Made by a program: the position numbers and the translations under genes
Assembly (NCBI GenBank): GCA_001466705.2
Contig: LATX02000001.1
Coordinates: 1,922,001 to 1,986,000 of the forward strand
Reading direction: 5' to 3'
DNA length: 64,000 nucleotides
Source of the DNA: Moniliophthora roreri
Lineage: Eukaryota > Basidiomycota > Agaricomycetes > Agaricales > Marasmiaceae
The notes under the pieces: generated by a model
What the model was told of the DNA's origin: nothing
The model's database searches: none
The model's input: the letters and a program-made list of their open reading frames with translations, nothing else
Shown: positions 1-10,600 of the stretch, piece by piece
Position numbering within the stretch: position 1 is the first letter of the stretch
How the letters are laid out: each line of letters opens with the position of its first letter

Positions 1-1097
1 CTTCATCCAAGTCATCTCCGACCGGCAAATTCTCTTCTAGGATGGTCACCGCTATACTTACAGCTACAGAAGATGGACAGGTCGACGTATCCGCGTATCA
101 GGTCTCGGAGCAAGCAACTGCGATGGTCGAGGCAGATATGATCGAAGCAAGCGTCGATCCTAGTATCGTACGTTTGAAGGAAGAAGATAGGCGTATCGAT
201 TCAGCAAGGTATATCCCGGACGTATTCTTCACATACAAGAATGAATACGGGCTAGAAGTCAAAAAGAGCGCCAAACCTGCCTTCCCCGTGGAGTACCTCA
301 TGGTCAACGTATGTTTTTATTAGCCCTCATTTTTTTTCTATTGGTTTCTCATTCACTTCTTGAATAACGCCATTGATGTACCGCTCCTCAGGTTACTCAC
401 GGATTCCCCCAAAACCCCTCCCCCATGTTCCGATCGACCCAATTCCAGATCGAGAACCGCCCTGGTTTGGAGGACCAAACAATTGAAAGCGTGTTGGCTC
501 AGCTGTCACGAATGGATGCTCCGAATATCCTTGACAGCAAGCATGCTAGCCCTGGAGAGGCACAGAAAACGTTTGCATTAGCCAAGTGGTTAAGCGATTG
601 GCATCTGATCGCATTTTTGGATACGACGCAGTTGCTTTCGCCAGTGAGTGTCCATGTCGCAATTAAAATATATCCCAGATGTTGACCATTAGCACAGACT
701 GATATCAATTTATTATTGACGACTGCCTCGAATCCCAAGCTTTTGGAGGATCAGAGTGCTCTGGATCCGGTACTTACTTCCGATGGCTGGCAAACATTGA
801 TGACATTTGCTAGGGAACAAGCTCGTTGGTATTTTACCCCTCACTGAATGTTTTGATACTAATTGTATACCTGAAGCAGCCAGACAGTCCGCCTCGCGTA
901 TGGCCGACGATATACCTCAAGACGTGCTTGACCAAATCGCCGCTGATGAAGCCGCTGCTCGAGCCTCTGCTGGTAATGGTGGGGATGACTGGGAAGGCGC
1001 AGGAGGAAGCGGGACGAAGACATGCCCCCATTGTACATTTGAGAACGACAGTAACAGAAGAGACTGTGATGTCTGTGGGCTGCCATTGGAAGGTTAA
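1..1097 (+). CDS. NPL4: NPL4 (Cdc48/p97 cofactor), 3' part
   Basis: C-terminal part of Npl4. With Ufd1, Npl4 recruits Cdc48/p97 to ubiquitinated clients in ER-associated degradation. The gene enters from the left edge, so its start is not visible. Exons are <1-308, 392-643, 698-824 and 880-1097; reading frames join cleanly through introns 309-391, 644-697 and 825-879. The translation shows the NPL4-family core (FFTYKNEYGLEV, then the HGFPQNPSPMF and DGWQTLMTFA stretches). It ends with a RanBP2-type zinc finger, CPHCTFENDSNRRDCDVCG, close to the C-terminus at 1018-1080, which binds ubiquitin in this family. The third intron uses an unusual GTTGGT donor. Identity is strong; the last intron's exact donor is the least certain point. 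Confidence 0.93.
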
Positions 1098-1666
1098 GTG
1101 CTTTTGAAGATGATGCAAAGCCAATCGAGTGTATATTTACTAGCAACATTGATAGACACCTGTACCTATACCAACTTTCTTGTACTGGTGACTAAGCAAG
1201 CGTTCGTCAAGTCGTCTCTTCGACTGGTACTACGACCCAGTCATGGGCGAATTCGGTCTTCAGCAAAGCTCGGAAGCAACGTAATAGTTCGGGCAAGACG
1301 ACGAGTTCTAATCCCCGCCCACGTTGGGGAAACAGTAGACAATGCGTTCAAGATACTCTCGTACTCCACCTCCGCAGGACTTGGCACTCATCGGACTACT
1401 GGCGCCGGTAATACCAGGCGGTGTTTCTCGATACCATCGCTCCACAGTTCTTGCTATAGTCGTCATAGCTGGTTGTATGCACCGTTGGAAGTGCACTCTT
1501 AAACCTTCGGCTGAACATGGTCTTTCTGGACTAGTAATGATGAACAGGATAGTCCCGAGCGATGTATTAAAATGACGGATTTCCAGCGGTCGCGCTGGAC
1601 GATGCCAATTACTGCAAAGCTAGTGAGTACTGAACCAAACTGGTCTAATACGGCGACTACTTGGAG
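1098..1666. other. intergenic, no gene seen
   Basis: About 570 bases between NPL4 and the promoter of the next gene. Short open frames occur, but none has recognisable protein content or splice-supported extension. The right part presumably holds upstream regulatory sequence of the secreted-protein gene at 1788. Confidence 0.6.
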
Positions 1667-1676
1667 TATAAAAGAC
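1667..1676 (+). promoter_or_regulatory. TATA box of secreted-protein copy A
   Basis: The sequence TATAAAAGAC lies 121 bases before the ATG at 1788. The identical ten bases lie 111 bases before the ATG of the paralogue at 18792. A GTGCTAGGA motif follows each box by roughly 20 bases (GTGCTAGGA in both copies). Such a strong TATA box is uncommon in front of the other genes here and suggests a regulated, highly expressed core promoter. Confidence 0.75.
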
Positions 1677-1787
1677 CCTTCATCTCGTGCTAGGATCCCA
1701 AGCGAATACCCACTCTTTTCAAGCAAACGAGCGTGAGCAGTAGCTCATCTCTAAGATGCACTTCTTGACATCCTTTTTCACAGAACA

Positions 1788-2268
1788 ATGTTCCAAGCAA
1801 CGCCCCTGTCTTTCATCACTACGGTCGTCCTGCTCCCTGTTCCGCCTGTCCTAGGAGGAGGCTTCCACTTCCTCGTCGGTTCTTCTACCATCCTCGGAAG
1901 CGAGCCCGATATCTCTGCTGTCCTTACCGACAGCAGGGACTATGGCTACGATGGGCTCTTGAACTCACAATTCGTCCTCCAATGGGAGAACGAGGACGAT
2001 AAGGAGTTCAATGGGGAAGTCTGCGGTGTGAATTTGGATTTCTACCCTGCCAGCGCGCGGAGGTCTGGAGTTCTATCAGAGTGGTGGAGACGGAACTAGA
2101 TTGGGGACTTGCACTGATGGTGAGCTTGTTTCTCTTAAGACCGACAAGCCGTCAAGTTGAGCAAAGCTTCTAGGCGACCATAGCGTTCACACCTGTACTG
2201 CGACTAGACTTGACCAAGTTCAGTACACTGATTTCTATGTGTGTAGTGCGGATTCTTTGTGCAACTGA
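1788..2268 (+). pseudogene. small secreted cysteine-containing protein, copy A (frameshifted)
   Basis: I do not recognise this family. It is a paralogue of the gene at 18792-19255. Exon 1 is 1788-2119, intron 2120-2173, exon 2 2174-2268. Exon 2 is exactly 95 nt in both copies, the intron is phase 1 in both, and both proteins end in a cysteine-rich tail (TCTATRLDQ... SADSLCN here, TCTSTGLDQ... TGDSVCN there). The N-terminus MFQATPLSFITTVVLL followed by VLGGGFHF looks like a signal peptide, matching VFGGGFHI in copy B. Exon 1 contains a net +1 frameshift between about 2040 and 2095. The original frame stops at 2099, while the continuation that matches the splice site is one frame over. A sequencing error cannot be excluded, so this is either a recent pseudogene or a miscalled base. 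Function unknown. Confidence 0.72.
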
Positions 2269-3194
2269 GCAGCAGGTATCCTTGTATCCGAGTAGACAAC
2301 ACACTCGTTACTATGGTATTGAAGCACGAACATGCGAATACAATACACAAATGGAAGGGTTTGATCTTTCAAAGGTTTCAGAATGGTCCCCAACCCTTGA
2401 CGGTCATACCTCGCCTGCAAACTCGACCAAAACTAAGTATATCCAGATGACAGAAGCATACGCGTCTCCACTCGCCTTTGTAGTGCTCCACTGGTTCACT
2501 CAAGAATGCCAACAAGTCATTTGACGAAGCAAGGGGTTGCAGCATTAACCAGAGATGGACGGAACGCTGCACGCCGTTGACCCTCCTTTAACCAACGCAA
2601 GTTCCTTCAGCTTCAGCAGGCGAGGATGCCTAAGGTATTGCCGCAATGTAAGCATGGAGTATCCGGAATATCGACGAAGTACTGGATAATAGTGCTATTA
2701 CCTTCGACAGGGTCATCAGGACCGTGACAGTTCATATGCATTCTGCGAAAACCAACTGTCCTTAAATATGCGTTCGCATTAGCAACGGTTGCTTGACCTT
2801 AGAGGAAATCATTTATATACCCGTTCGTACGGTACGGACAGGTATGAAGCTGGGAGATAAGTATTTAGTACTAGACAAGAGTTCTAGAATTTCAGGACCT
2901 GTCAACTCGTAGCCTTTGTATGGCTTGAAGAGATTGTATCATGTCCAGCGGTGTAAAAAGGCAGGCATCAGGTAATCCGAGTCGCTTCAATAGTAAATAA
3001 TCGTCGCCGCGAAGTGTAAGGCAGTGTCTTGAACTTTGTGAAGAGGACAATCCCAGCGAGACGGACGGACATTAACGAGTACTCAATTCGAGCCTGTTGG
3101 GCCAACATGAGTAACGACACAGAAGATAAATAAAACGAACCGATTCTGTTGCCATTGGCACTGGTAGCGATGAGAACACTAGTGACTAGGGCGC
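2269..3194. other. intergenic, no gene seen
   Basis: More than 900 bases without a convincing coding region. Open frames around 2210-2524 overlap the second exon of copy A in other frames and have no protein-like composition. A short CG-rich stretch near 2820 (CGTTCGTACGG) resembles the arms of the MITE at 47199, but too briefly to call. Confidence 0.55.
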
Positions 3195-3344
3195 TTGCCG
3201 AATCGCCACGGCTGTGTACGGAACGCCCACGTTGAACAAGGATGCACAGCTGCAGGCAGACTCAAAACACGTTTTTCAGGCGCAGCCTCTTCATTTTCCT
3301 CACCAAATGTTATTGAAAAGGTCGCGATATCGGTAACTTGGACT

Positions 3345-4735
3345 ATGCCTCTCCCCACAGGAAACCTTTTTCAGAATTTCAATATACATGCGTGCCATTA
3401 TAGGCATATCGATGATCTCAGTATTCCTTGGGTTCCTTCGCCAGTGGTTTTACCTCGAGAGTTTCCTACTGCAGAGGAGTCTGGAATTCTAGATGGATCG
3501 GGGAGCTATATGACCGCTTCTCCCCAGACGTTTACTTCCTCGATCGCTGGCGAGCGACATCCAACCCCGATGCAGAAGCCGATGGAAGTGTCGCTGCCAA
3601 CGAGAAGGGTCATTAAATCCAGAAGTGGTGGCTGGCTGGTGAGGATTATCAGGAAGATACTGCGCCAACGAGATCGTTTTCATGAAGCCCATATACACCA
3701 GGAAACTCCAGCTGCATTGATTCCTCAAGAAACACCAAGTCCACAACGGCCATTATTCAGATGGAACGGACCTTTCCCTCCTACACCACCCATGGAGGTC
3801 GTACCTCTTTCAGAATGGAAAGCATGGGGATACTATGCCGCACCATTTGTCAATGGGACGTTTGTGAAGAACCAGTGTGCGTCGTATCACCAGCGTCCTG
3901 TAACAACAGTCGACTGATGTTCCTCCAGCTCCTCGTTCCAGACACGCACCTCCTCAACTCGATCTCGAAGCTATGTTTGATTCTTTACGAATGTGTGTCC
4001 CCCTCTTCAGCACCTCTACTCTCATATAATTAAGCGCCTCGACACAGACCAGATGCACACGACCCCCACCCAACTGAAGCGTTCCACCCTGAACGCTGGA
4101 TCCGTGGCCAGCGCCTCCCTTTACCACCCCGACCAACTTTATGGGCACCCCTTACCCCAGGTCGACCGCTACCTTTTCCTTGGGAAACCCAGTTAAATCC
4201 CGTCCTAACCCTCCTCGACACACCGACGCGAACACCGACCATCTCATGGAACGTCTCTGTCCCAGACGCAGCGGATCTTATCGTGTTCAACACGGGTCCG
4301 AACGGCCCCATGTGCCCATTACAACGACCGGATTATCTACAGCCTGCAACATGGCCGTTCGTTACTCACATGTACCTCAACGGGGTTGCATTTACCGGTG
4401 ACAATGAAGGTTGGTGGGCGAAGGATCATAAGATTCCTTGGCCGGTTACCGTGCAGAATCGGGAAGGCAGCGAAGGCGTGTTACTCGACGATGTGCTTCA
4501 TGGTCTCCAATCCAACTTTGCTACGCCAGTTGGGAGGAGAGATTGGGACAGATGGTCAGACAGGGTGAAGGAGCGCGCTAAACAGGCCTATCGTATTCGA
4601 ATGCAGTCATATCCAGATAATCAGACATTGACCAGGGCAGATTGGTTGGGTGCAGATGTGTACTTCTACGGTTTACGACCCAGTTCATGCATGGATCCCG
4701 GATGGACGTTGTTGGTGGGCCCTCAACCTCCTTGA
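3345..4735 (+). CDS. DUF6699-like proline-rich protein
   Basis: Protein of about 429 residues in exons 3345-3863, 3910-3992 and 4048-4735 (sum 1290 nt). The N-terminal two thirds is proline-rich and low in recognisable structure. The C-terminal ~190 residues fit the DUF6699 pattern common in Agaricomycetes: LNPVLTLL, then ISWNVS, later KIPWPVTVQNREGSEGVLLD DV, and a final block around WLGADVYFYGLRP. The function of that domain is not known. I chose the ATG at 3345; the same frame stays open upstream to 3195, so a start up to 50 residues earlier or an additional 5' exon is possible. Intron 3864-3909 uses a GTGAAG donor. It is convergent with the Nudix gene at 5042. Confidence 0.72.
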
Positions 4736-5041
4736 CCATAGTTTCCGATGTATCAGTAATTTATCTTGTTATGTATTAATCATTGACATAAAAATTGTAT
4801 CGTGTATATCATAAAGAGTTCATTGCGTGAAATGGAGTGTAGGTAAAGTAATACACGTCGGAAACCCCACTGAAAATAAACACCGCATGAAACGCATTGC
4901 ATGAAACAGAAAAGAGCCCATCTAATAACACACGCTCGCCTTTATGTTGATACATGTTAGGGAATAAAGATGTGCGAGGTAGAGTCCTGTATGAGAGAAT
5001 CCGAGGAATGATTTGGCTGTCCATGAAATGATTTGGCATGT

Positions 5042-6510
5042 TTACGAGGAAAAAATCCACCAGCCTGCGAGAACGAGACCAAATATGATGGCCAAGGCGC
5101 GAGCGACGATGACAACGACCAATGCCTTGCGAATGGACGCGTAGAATGTGCTCAATGCTTGACCGGACCAGTTTATTCTGCGATCGTTAACACCGCCGGA
5201 ACGAATGCTGGCTTCCCAGCCTCGAACGACTTCTCTGTAACGTTTGCCGAATACCCTGCACGACCCGATATCAGAGGACAAGCATATAACCAGGGTAGAC
5301 AAACTCACCAGATCCAAAAGTTCACATCAGGGTACGAGAATCTTGGGAACACACTAGCTAAGCTAGGTGCGACGACCTCCATCCTCAGCGACTCTGGGGT
5401 GTGATAAGGTAGCTGCATGACGTTCCCGAGAGGGGTCGACGCTCTTGATTCCTTCGGTAAATTTCCAGCGACCCTGATGTCTGCCAGACTTGGTTGGCAG
5501 TAGCTGTGAGACTCTTTGGTGGGGATGATCATGTATGACATCAAATCGAGTGTCATACCAAGTGACAAACCCCAAAGTTTCAAAACGTTAGAGGTTTGCG
5601 AAGTTGGTGTGGAGGAAGAAGGCTCGATGACGATAGCCGGGAATTCCATGCTACCGACCAAGACACGGACAAGAAGTTTAAGAGCGACGGAGTGTCTTGG
5701 GGCAAGACGAGAGGCGGCGTCTACGGTGACTGTGGACCATTTTGGGGGATTTTGGGGCGAGACCAGGGACGCCAACGGCGTCCAGTGGAGTGTGGTGGAA
5801 GGAACGGGATCAGGCGGAGGTGCCTGTGGCGTAACTTGTAAGAATACAAAAGGTGACAGAATCATGAGAAGGCGTTTTCCGAGAGACGTCGTGATCTCCC
5901 GGTCATCGAGTTGACCGATGCACATGTAATTTTTCTCAGCGAGGTCAATACCAATTTCTTCCCAGGTTTGACGAAGGGCTAAAGAAAGTTGAGAAAGTGA
6001 AAAGTTCAAAGAGCTTATGCTACACACCAGTATACATCCCGCCTTCGTCGTCAGGCTCTGTTCGACCACCAGGGAAAGCAACATGAGCTTCATTGCGGCC
6101 AATTCTAGGTTGGGAAATGACGGTCTCCTCTGGCGAGGGAGCATCTCGCTTCAAGAAGAGAATCTCCGCTTGAGCATCGGGGGCGTTGACCCACTCTTGT
6201 TGGAAGAAATCGGAAAGGGAAGGTTGAGCGGCCTGCGCAGCAGGAGGCGGGCATGAAGAACCAGGGACAATGCGGATAAGGATAGCTACAGCCGCTCTTC
6301 GAGGCTCTATAACAGAGTTAGCAGACATCCGGCCCAATACTGGAGAAGGTCGTACGAGTCCTCGGAGAAGCAATGATTCTGGGAGGGGTTGTGCGGATTC
6401 GATGGAGAGCTCTGGATAGCCAGGGAGTCACTGAGATGGGCTTTTCTATAATTTTATCATTAAAAGAATGATTTCAGGGTCAGTAAAATTGCGGACTTAC
6501 CATTCGCCAT
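5042..6510 (-). CDS. Nudix hydrolase with C-terminal membrane anchor (CoA-diphosphatase type)
   Basis: Protein of 420 residues from exons 6501-6510, 6356-6445, 6028-6306, 5309-5978 and 5042-5255. Nudix hydrolases cleave nucleoside diphosphates linked to another moiety; the FPGG opening resembles the NUDT7/NUDT8/Pcd1 CoA-pyrophosphatase branch. The Nudix box is created by splicing of intron 5979-6027: AFPGGRTEPDDE, then ALRQTWEEIGIDL. The usual RE pair reads RQ here while the EE pair is kept. After a ~200-residue variable region the protein ends with a hydrophobic segment (ALVVVIVARALAIIFGLVLA) and WWIFSS, so it is probably tail-anchored. The first exon carries only three codons plus one base. 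It is divergent from MTQ2 with under 90 bases between the start codons, suggesting a shared promoter. Confidence 0.88.
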
Positions 6511-6595
6511 GGTAGAGTGAAGACAAGTTCAAGTTCAAGTTGGTGAGCACGCGACGCTTCCCCAAACTTTTCGCGAGTCCCCCTGAATTCCCACG

Positions 6596-7460
6596 ATGAT
6601 CCCCACTCCTCGCCTATCTCATCTCTCTGCGGACGAGTTCGATCTCGTGTACGAGCCAGCAGGTGAGTCTCCAAGCCAACGGCGTAAATCATTACTGGAT
6701 TTCCGTAGAGGATACTTTTTTGCTACTTGATGCGTTAGAACAAGATGCTGAAGAGTTGAAGGCCTTGATTCCTTCGATTTGTTTAGAAATCGGGCAAGCC
6801 TTTGTTTTGAAACGCTTTGGCAGATACTGAGATGGAAAGCTAGGTCCGGCTCCGGCTGTGTATCTGCGTTTATAGGTCAAATTATGGGATCATCATCAAC
6901 GCGTGAGTTACCTATCTGCTTCCTCGAAGCTGTCTGATTCCCAGCCAGTATACCTGTGTACCGACATAAATCCTCACGCATGCAAGTGTACATATAGAAC
7001 TGGCATTGAAAATCAGGTCAATATCATCCAACATATCGTGTGCCAATCACAACTCACTTTTACTGTTGGACAGATTCCATTAAACTCAATCAACACCTCT
7101 TTCGCTTTACCGTTTCATTCAAGGCTCGCCCATGTCATCGACGTCATCCTCTTCAACCCTCCTTATGTCCCTACAATCTCGTCGGAAGCAACGCAGGCCC
7201 AAGATGTCGGAGGGATTGCTGGATCTTGGGCAGGAGGCTCCGATGGCATGCAGGTCACTAACCGCTTCCTTGACATGGTGGATGACCTCTTATCGCCTAG
7301 AGGGCGCTTTTATCTCGTTGCAGTGAAGGAGAACAACATTCCCGAGATTCAACGCCGGATGTTTGATACTTACGGTTTGGAAAGTACTGTCGTCCTTTCA
7401 CGTCGTGCAGGCCGTGAACATCTCTCTGTGATCCGTTTCGCTCGAATAGACAAATCTTGA
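6596..7460 (+). CDS. MTQ2: eRF1 glutamine N5-methyltransferase (Mtq2/HemK2)
   Basis: Class I SAM-dependent methyltransferase that, in yeast and human (N6AMT1), methylates the GGQ glutamine of release factor eRF1. Exons are 6596-6662, 6709-6793, 6844-6902, 6949-7016 and 7074-7460. The start MIPTPRLSHLSADEFDLVYE and the YEPAEDTFLLLDAL motif are characteristic. The SAM loop LEIGSGSG is rebuilt across intron 6794-6843, which begins GCAAGC and is therefore a GC-AG intron. The catalytic NPPY tetrapeptide sits in ILFNPPYVP at about 7151-7175. The last intron (7017-7073, GTCAAT donor) is 57 nt and stays in frame, so a retained form 19 residues longer would also be open. The C-terminal REHLSVIRF matches the family end. 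Confidence 0.93.
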
Positions 7461-7676
7461 TGATCATAGATAGCATTTTTATTCATACACCACACAAAGG
7501 TTATTTGAGGAAGCTATGGGTCACAAGTTAAAGAAAGTCCTAGGTTAATTCAACGAGACAAAAACTCGCGATTGGGCTTTGTCCATGCAAATTTTGATGG
7601 ATAGACAGCGGATTAGAGTAGAAATGGAAGAAAACGAGAGCAAAGCAAAAAAGGAAAAAAAGAAATGAGAGATCAA

Positions 7677-10600
7677 CTAATCATCATGCTCCTGCCCAGG
7701 CCTCCTCCCTCTCAAACTGAACCTCGACGGGCTTGATATTGACATTGTCCTATCCATCCTCTCTCCACTACCTGAGCTTATCGAACTCTGCCTCCCAAAC
7801 TTGGCTGATGGATCGTACTCGACTCTCAATCTCACCAGCCCGTTCCCGTTGTGCAACTCCACAGTCACCTCTGCCGCCGAGATCTGGTCAGGGTTCAGAT
7901 GCCTCCACAAGTCAACTTCGCCGTCACCCAATAACTCATCCTTCCGCAATGTCTTGTGATCATGCACCCACACATACATCTTGGGCGTCAATTGGCTCGC
8001 AGCAAACGTAAACGACTCGTTCCATTCCGGTTGAGACGTCTTGCCAGCATGCTTCGTCTTGGACTCCTTGTCGCCTACGCGAAGGACAGCATAGGGCTTG
8101 ACGTCTCCCTGCGAGAGATCCTTACCATCGATGACTGTTACCCGAAGTGTACCAGGGTCATTTCCACCTGAACCGGCACGTTCATGTGCGTTTATCGGGA
8201 ATGATTCAGGCGCAACAGGTTGACTGGCCTGCCCACTCGGCACCTCATCAACTTCGACGACTTCTTCCTTATCGCCCCTCCTGAACACATGCTTTGTCAC
8301 GCCATGGAACACGCCTTTGCCAGCTTGCACCGGCAGCCCACCAATTTGCGTCATCGCTCGTCCCGCAGAAGAGAACGTGGATGTCTTTTGTCGGGACTTC
8401 ACAATGATCTCGGGTTGGAAGAGAAGTCGTAGGCGAATGCGTCCCTTTTGACCTTGTTTCTCCAAGGCGAGGGGAAGTGTAAGCTCGGATGCTTGGAAAG
8501 GCTCGATTTCAGCAAGATTGATGAGATCTGTATTTCCGAGAGGGTCCGGGCGCCCAACTTGATCCCAATCGTACACCTCACAGTAGAACTCGGCGTGTAC
8601 ACGAGATGGTACGGACACGGTAAAGTCCTCGTTCCAATCAGGATTGAGCGTCTTCTTGACGGTTTCAGACTTGTGTACCCTCTGTCCGTTGAGAACAAAG
8701 ACGACATAGGGATCAGACTTGCCGCTTCTATCTGCTGCTCGGAGATCCCGACCGTCAAGTAGGGTAACGCGGAGAACACCTTGGTCTGCAAAATGATTAG
8801 CACGACCGAGTACGGACTGATGAACTAAAGTACTTACTGTTGATACTCTCCCTTGGCTCCAGCTTGACCGGCACAGGTACATATCGACTCTCCACGACCA
8901 CTGTGCTAGTGTTCTTCTCATCCTGGTCCATCAAGCTGAAGCTCTGTGGTCCTTCCAGGGTACTCTTCAGGAAACTCTTCGCATCGCCTTTCCACTCTGC
9001 AATAATATCATCCTTTTCCCCTTCAGTTGCTTCATTGAGACGCAACCAAACCTGAACCCGCATTAGCGTACGTTGTTATAAAGGTAAAAACATATCGTAC
9101 CTGACCAAAATCCAACTCCTTGATAAAACCTTCGCCAACATACTCCCATTGGGCCTTTCGACTCTGGGCTCTCTGCGTACTGAAACACGGCCAGTATCCG
9201 TCGTCCAATAACAGCTCCAACCTCGCCTTCTTGTGCAAATTACCCGAAACCACATTCACCACCAATACACCCGATTGCTGCCCTACGAGCTCCTCCGTAC
9301 TCATCTGCACACCACTCTCCTCTTCCTCCTTGGCATTTCCATTCGTACCATTCGTACCATTCGTACCGGAAGTCTCAGCAGTGTGTGTGCTCTCCGCGGC
9401 GGTGCTAGCGGTGGTCTTCGTAGAGTGAGTGGTGTCGGTACTCTTCGCATTCTTCTTATGACCATGCCTCTTGATTGTTATACCCTCGGGTACAGCCTGT
9501 GCCTCATCATCACTCGACGAGAAACTGCTGACACTTGCCCCATCACCCTTCCATTGTACCACACTACCCGTTTCGTCTGAGTGCGTACTCGCATTGACAC
9601 CCGCCGATCCAGCCACACCTCCCGCTCCCCTACCAAACGCAATATTACTCAACCCGCCATCCTCACTGTCCTTAAATTTCACTCCACGCAAGTTGAGTGC
9701 GGGAACGAATTCAGCGGTGTAGTGAAGCTGGCCTTTGAACACGTTGCCCTTGTCCATCCGGATGGGATCTTGGGCGTTACGTACGCCAGTGGATTTATAT
9801 GGGTACGATGCGTTCTCTTTGTCTTCGACAGCGAGATCAGAGACATTGAGTTCGACGGAACCCAGTGAGCGATCCCGAGTCAGGTGTTGGTAATCCATAC
9901 ATTCCAAAAGCAACGACTCCTTCAGCGAATGAACTGGCACGTAGACTATTTGATCCCATACCGGGTTGAGGTCTACAAATACTGCATCAGGACACGAATG
10001 ATCCTGTCGTTGAGGTCCACTTACTGTTATTAACAACCTCTGTCCTTCCCTTTGTGACATTCGCCACCTGTACCCGAACATAGGGATCACTCTTTCCACC
10101 AAGCGCAGCCTCCACATTCTTGACATCTGTAGCCCTATCCAACCAAACCCTAACCACACCAATCGGCTTTTTGTAGTCGTTCGCTCCATGCAGCGATCCA
10201 GCCATATCAACTGGCTTCCACTCGGCCGATACACGAATCTTTCCGGATTTGCAATTCGACAGGGGGAACCAATCTTTTCCTGCCTCGGTCTTGAAGTGCA
10301 AAAGGTCCTCGAGGCGGACAGACATGTAACCAATAACGGGGTCCTTAAGGAAGTCGCGATCGTCGATAACTTTGATAGTGATAACAGAACCGGCCTTGTT
10401 GGCACACAGGAACTCGTGCGAGCTTTCCCAGACGGGCGAGTTGGTGTGTTTAAAGTGTTTGGTAGTGTGGATTGGCTGACGGGGGTTAGATCCCAAGAAG
10501 ACTTTAGCGAGAGGGTTGAGATCGCCCGAGAGGGATTTGGACGCGTCGAGGTCTTTAGCTTGATGAATGGTGAGGCGGACAATACCGACAGCTGCGAACA

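Noticed and set aside
1098..1502. 134-residue open frame downstream of NPL4
   Set aside because: It begins directly after the NPL4 stop, has no recognisable composition and overlaps equally long frames on the other strand.
2820..2845. Fragment resembling the CGTACGG-rich MITE arms
   Set aside because: Only about ten bases match and there are no inverted ends or duplication.
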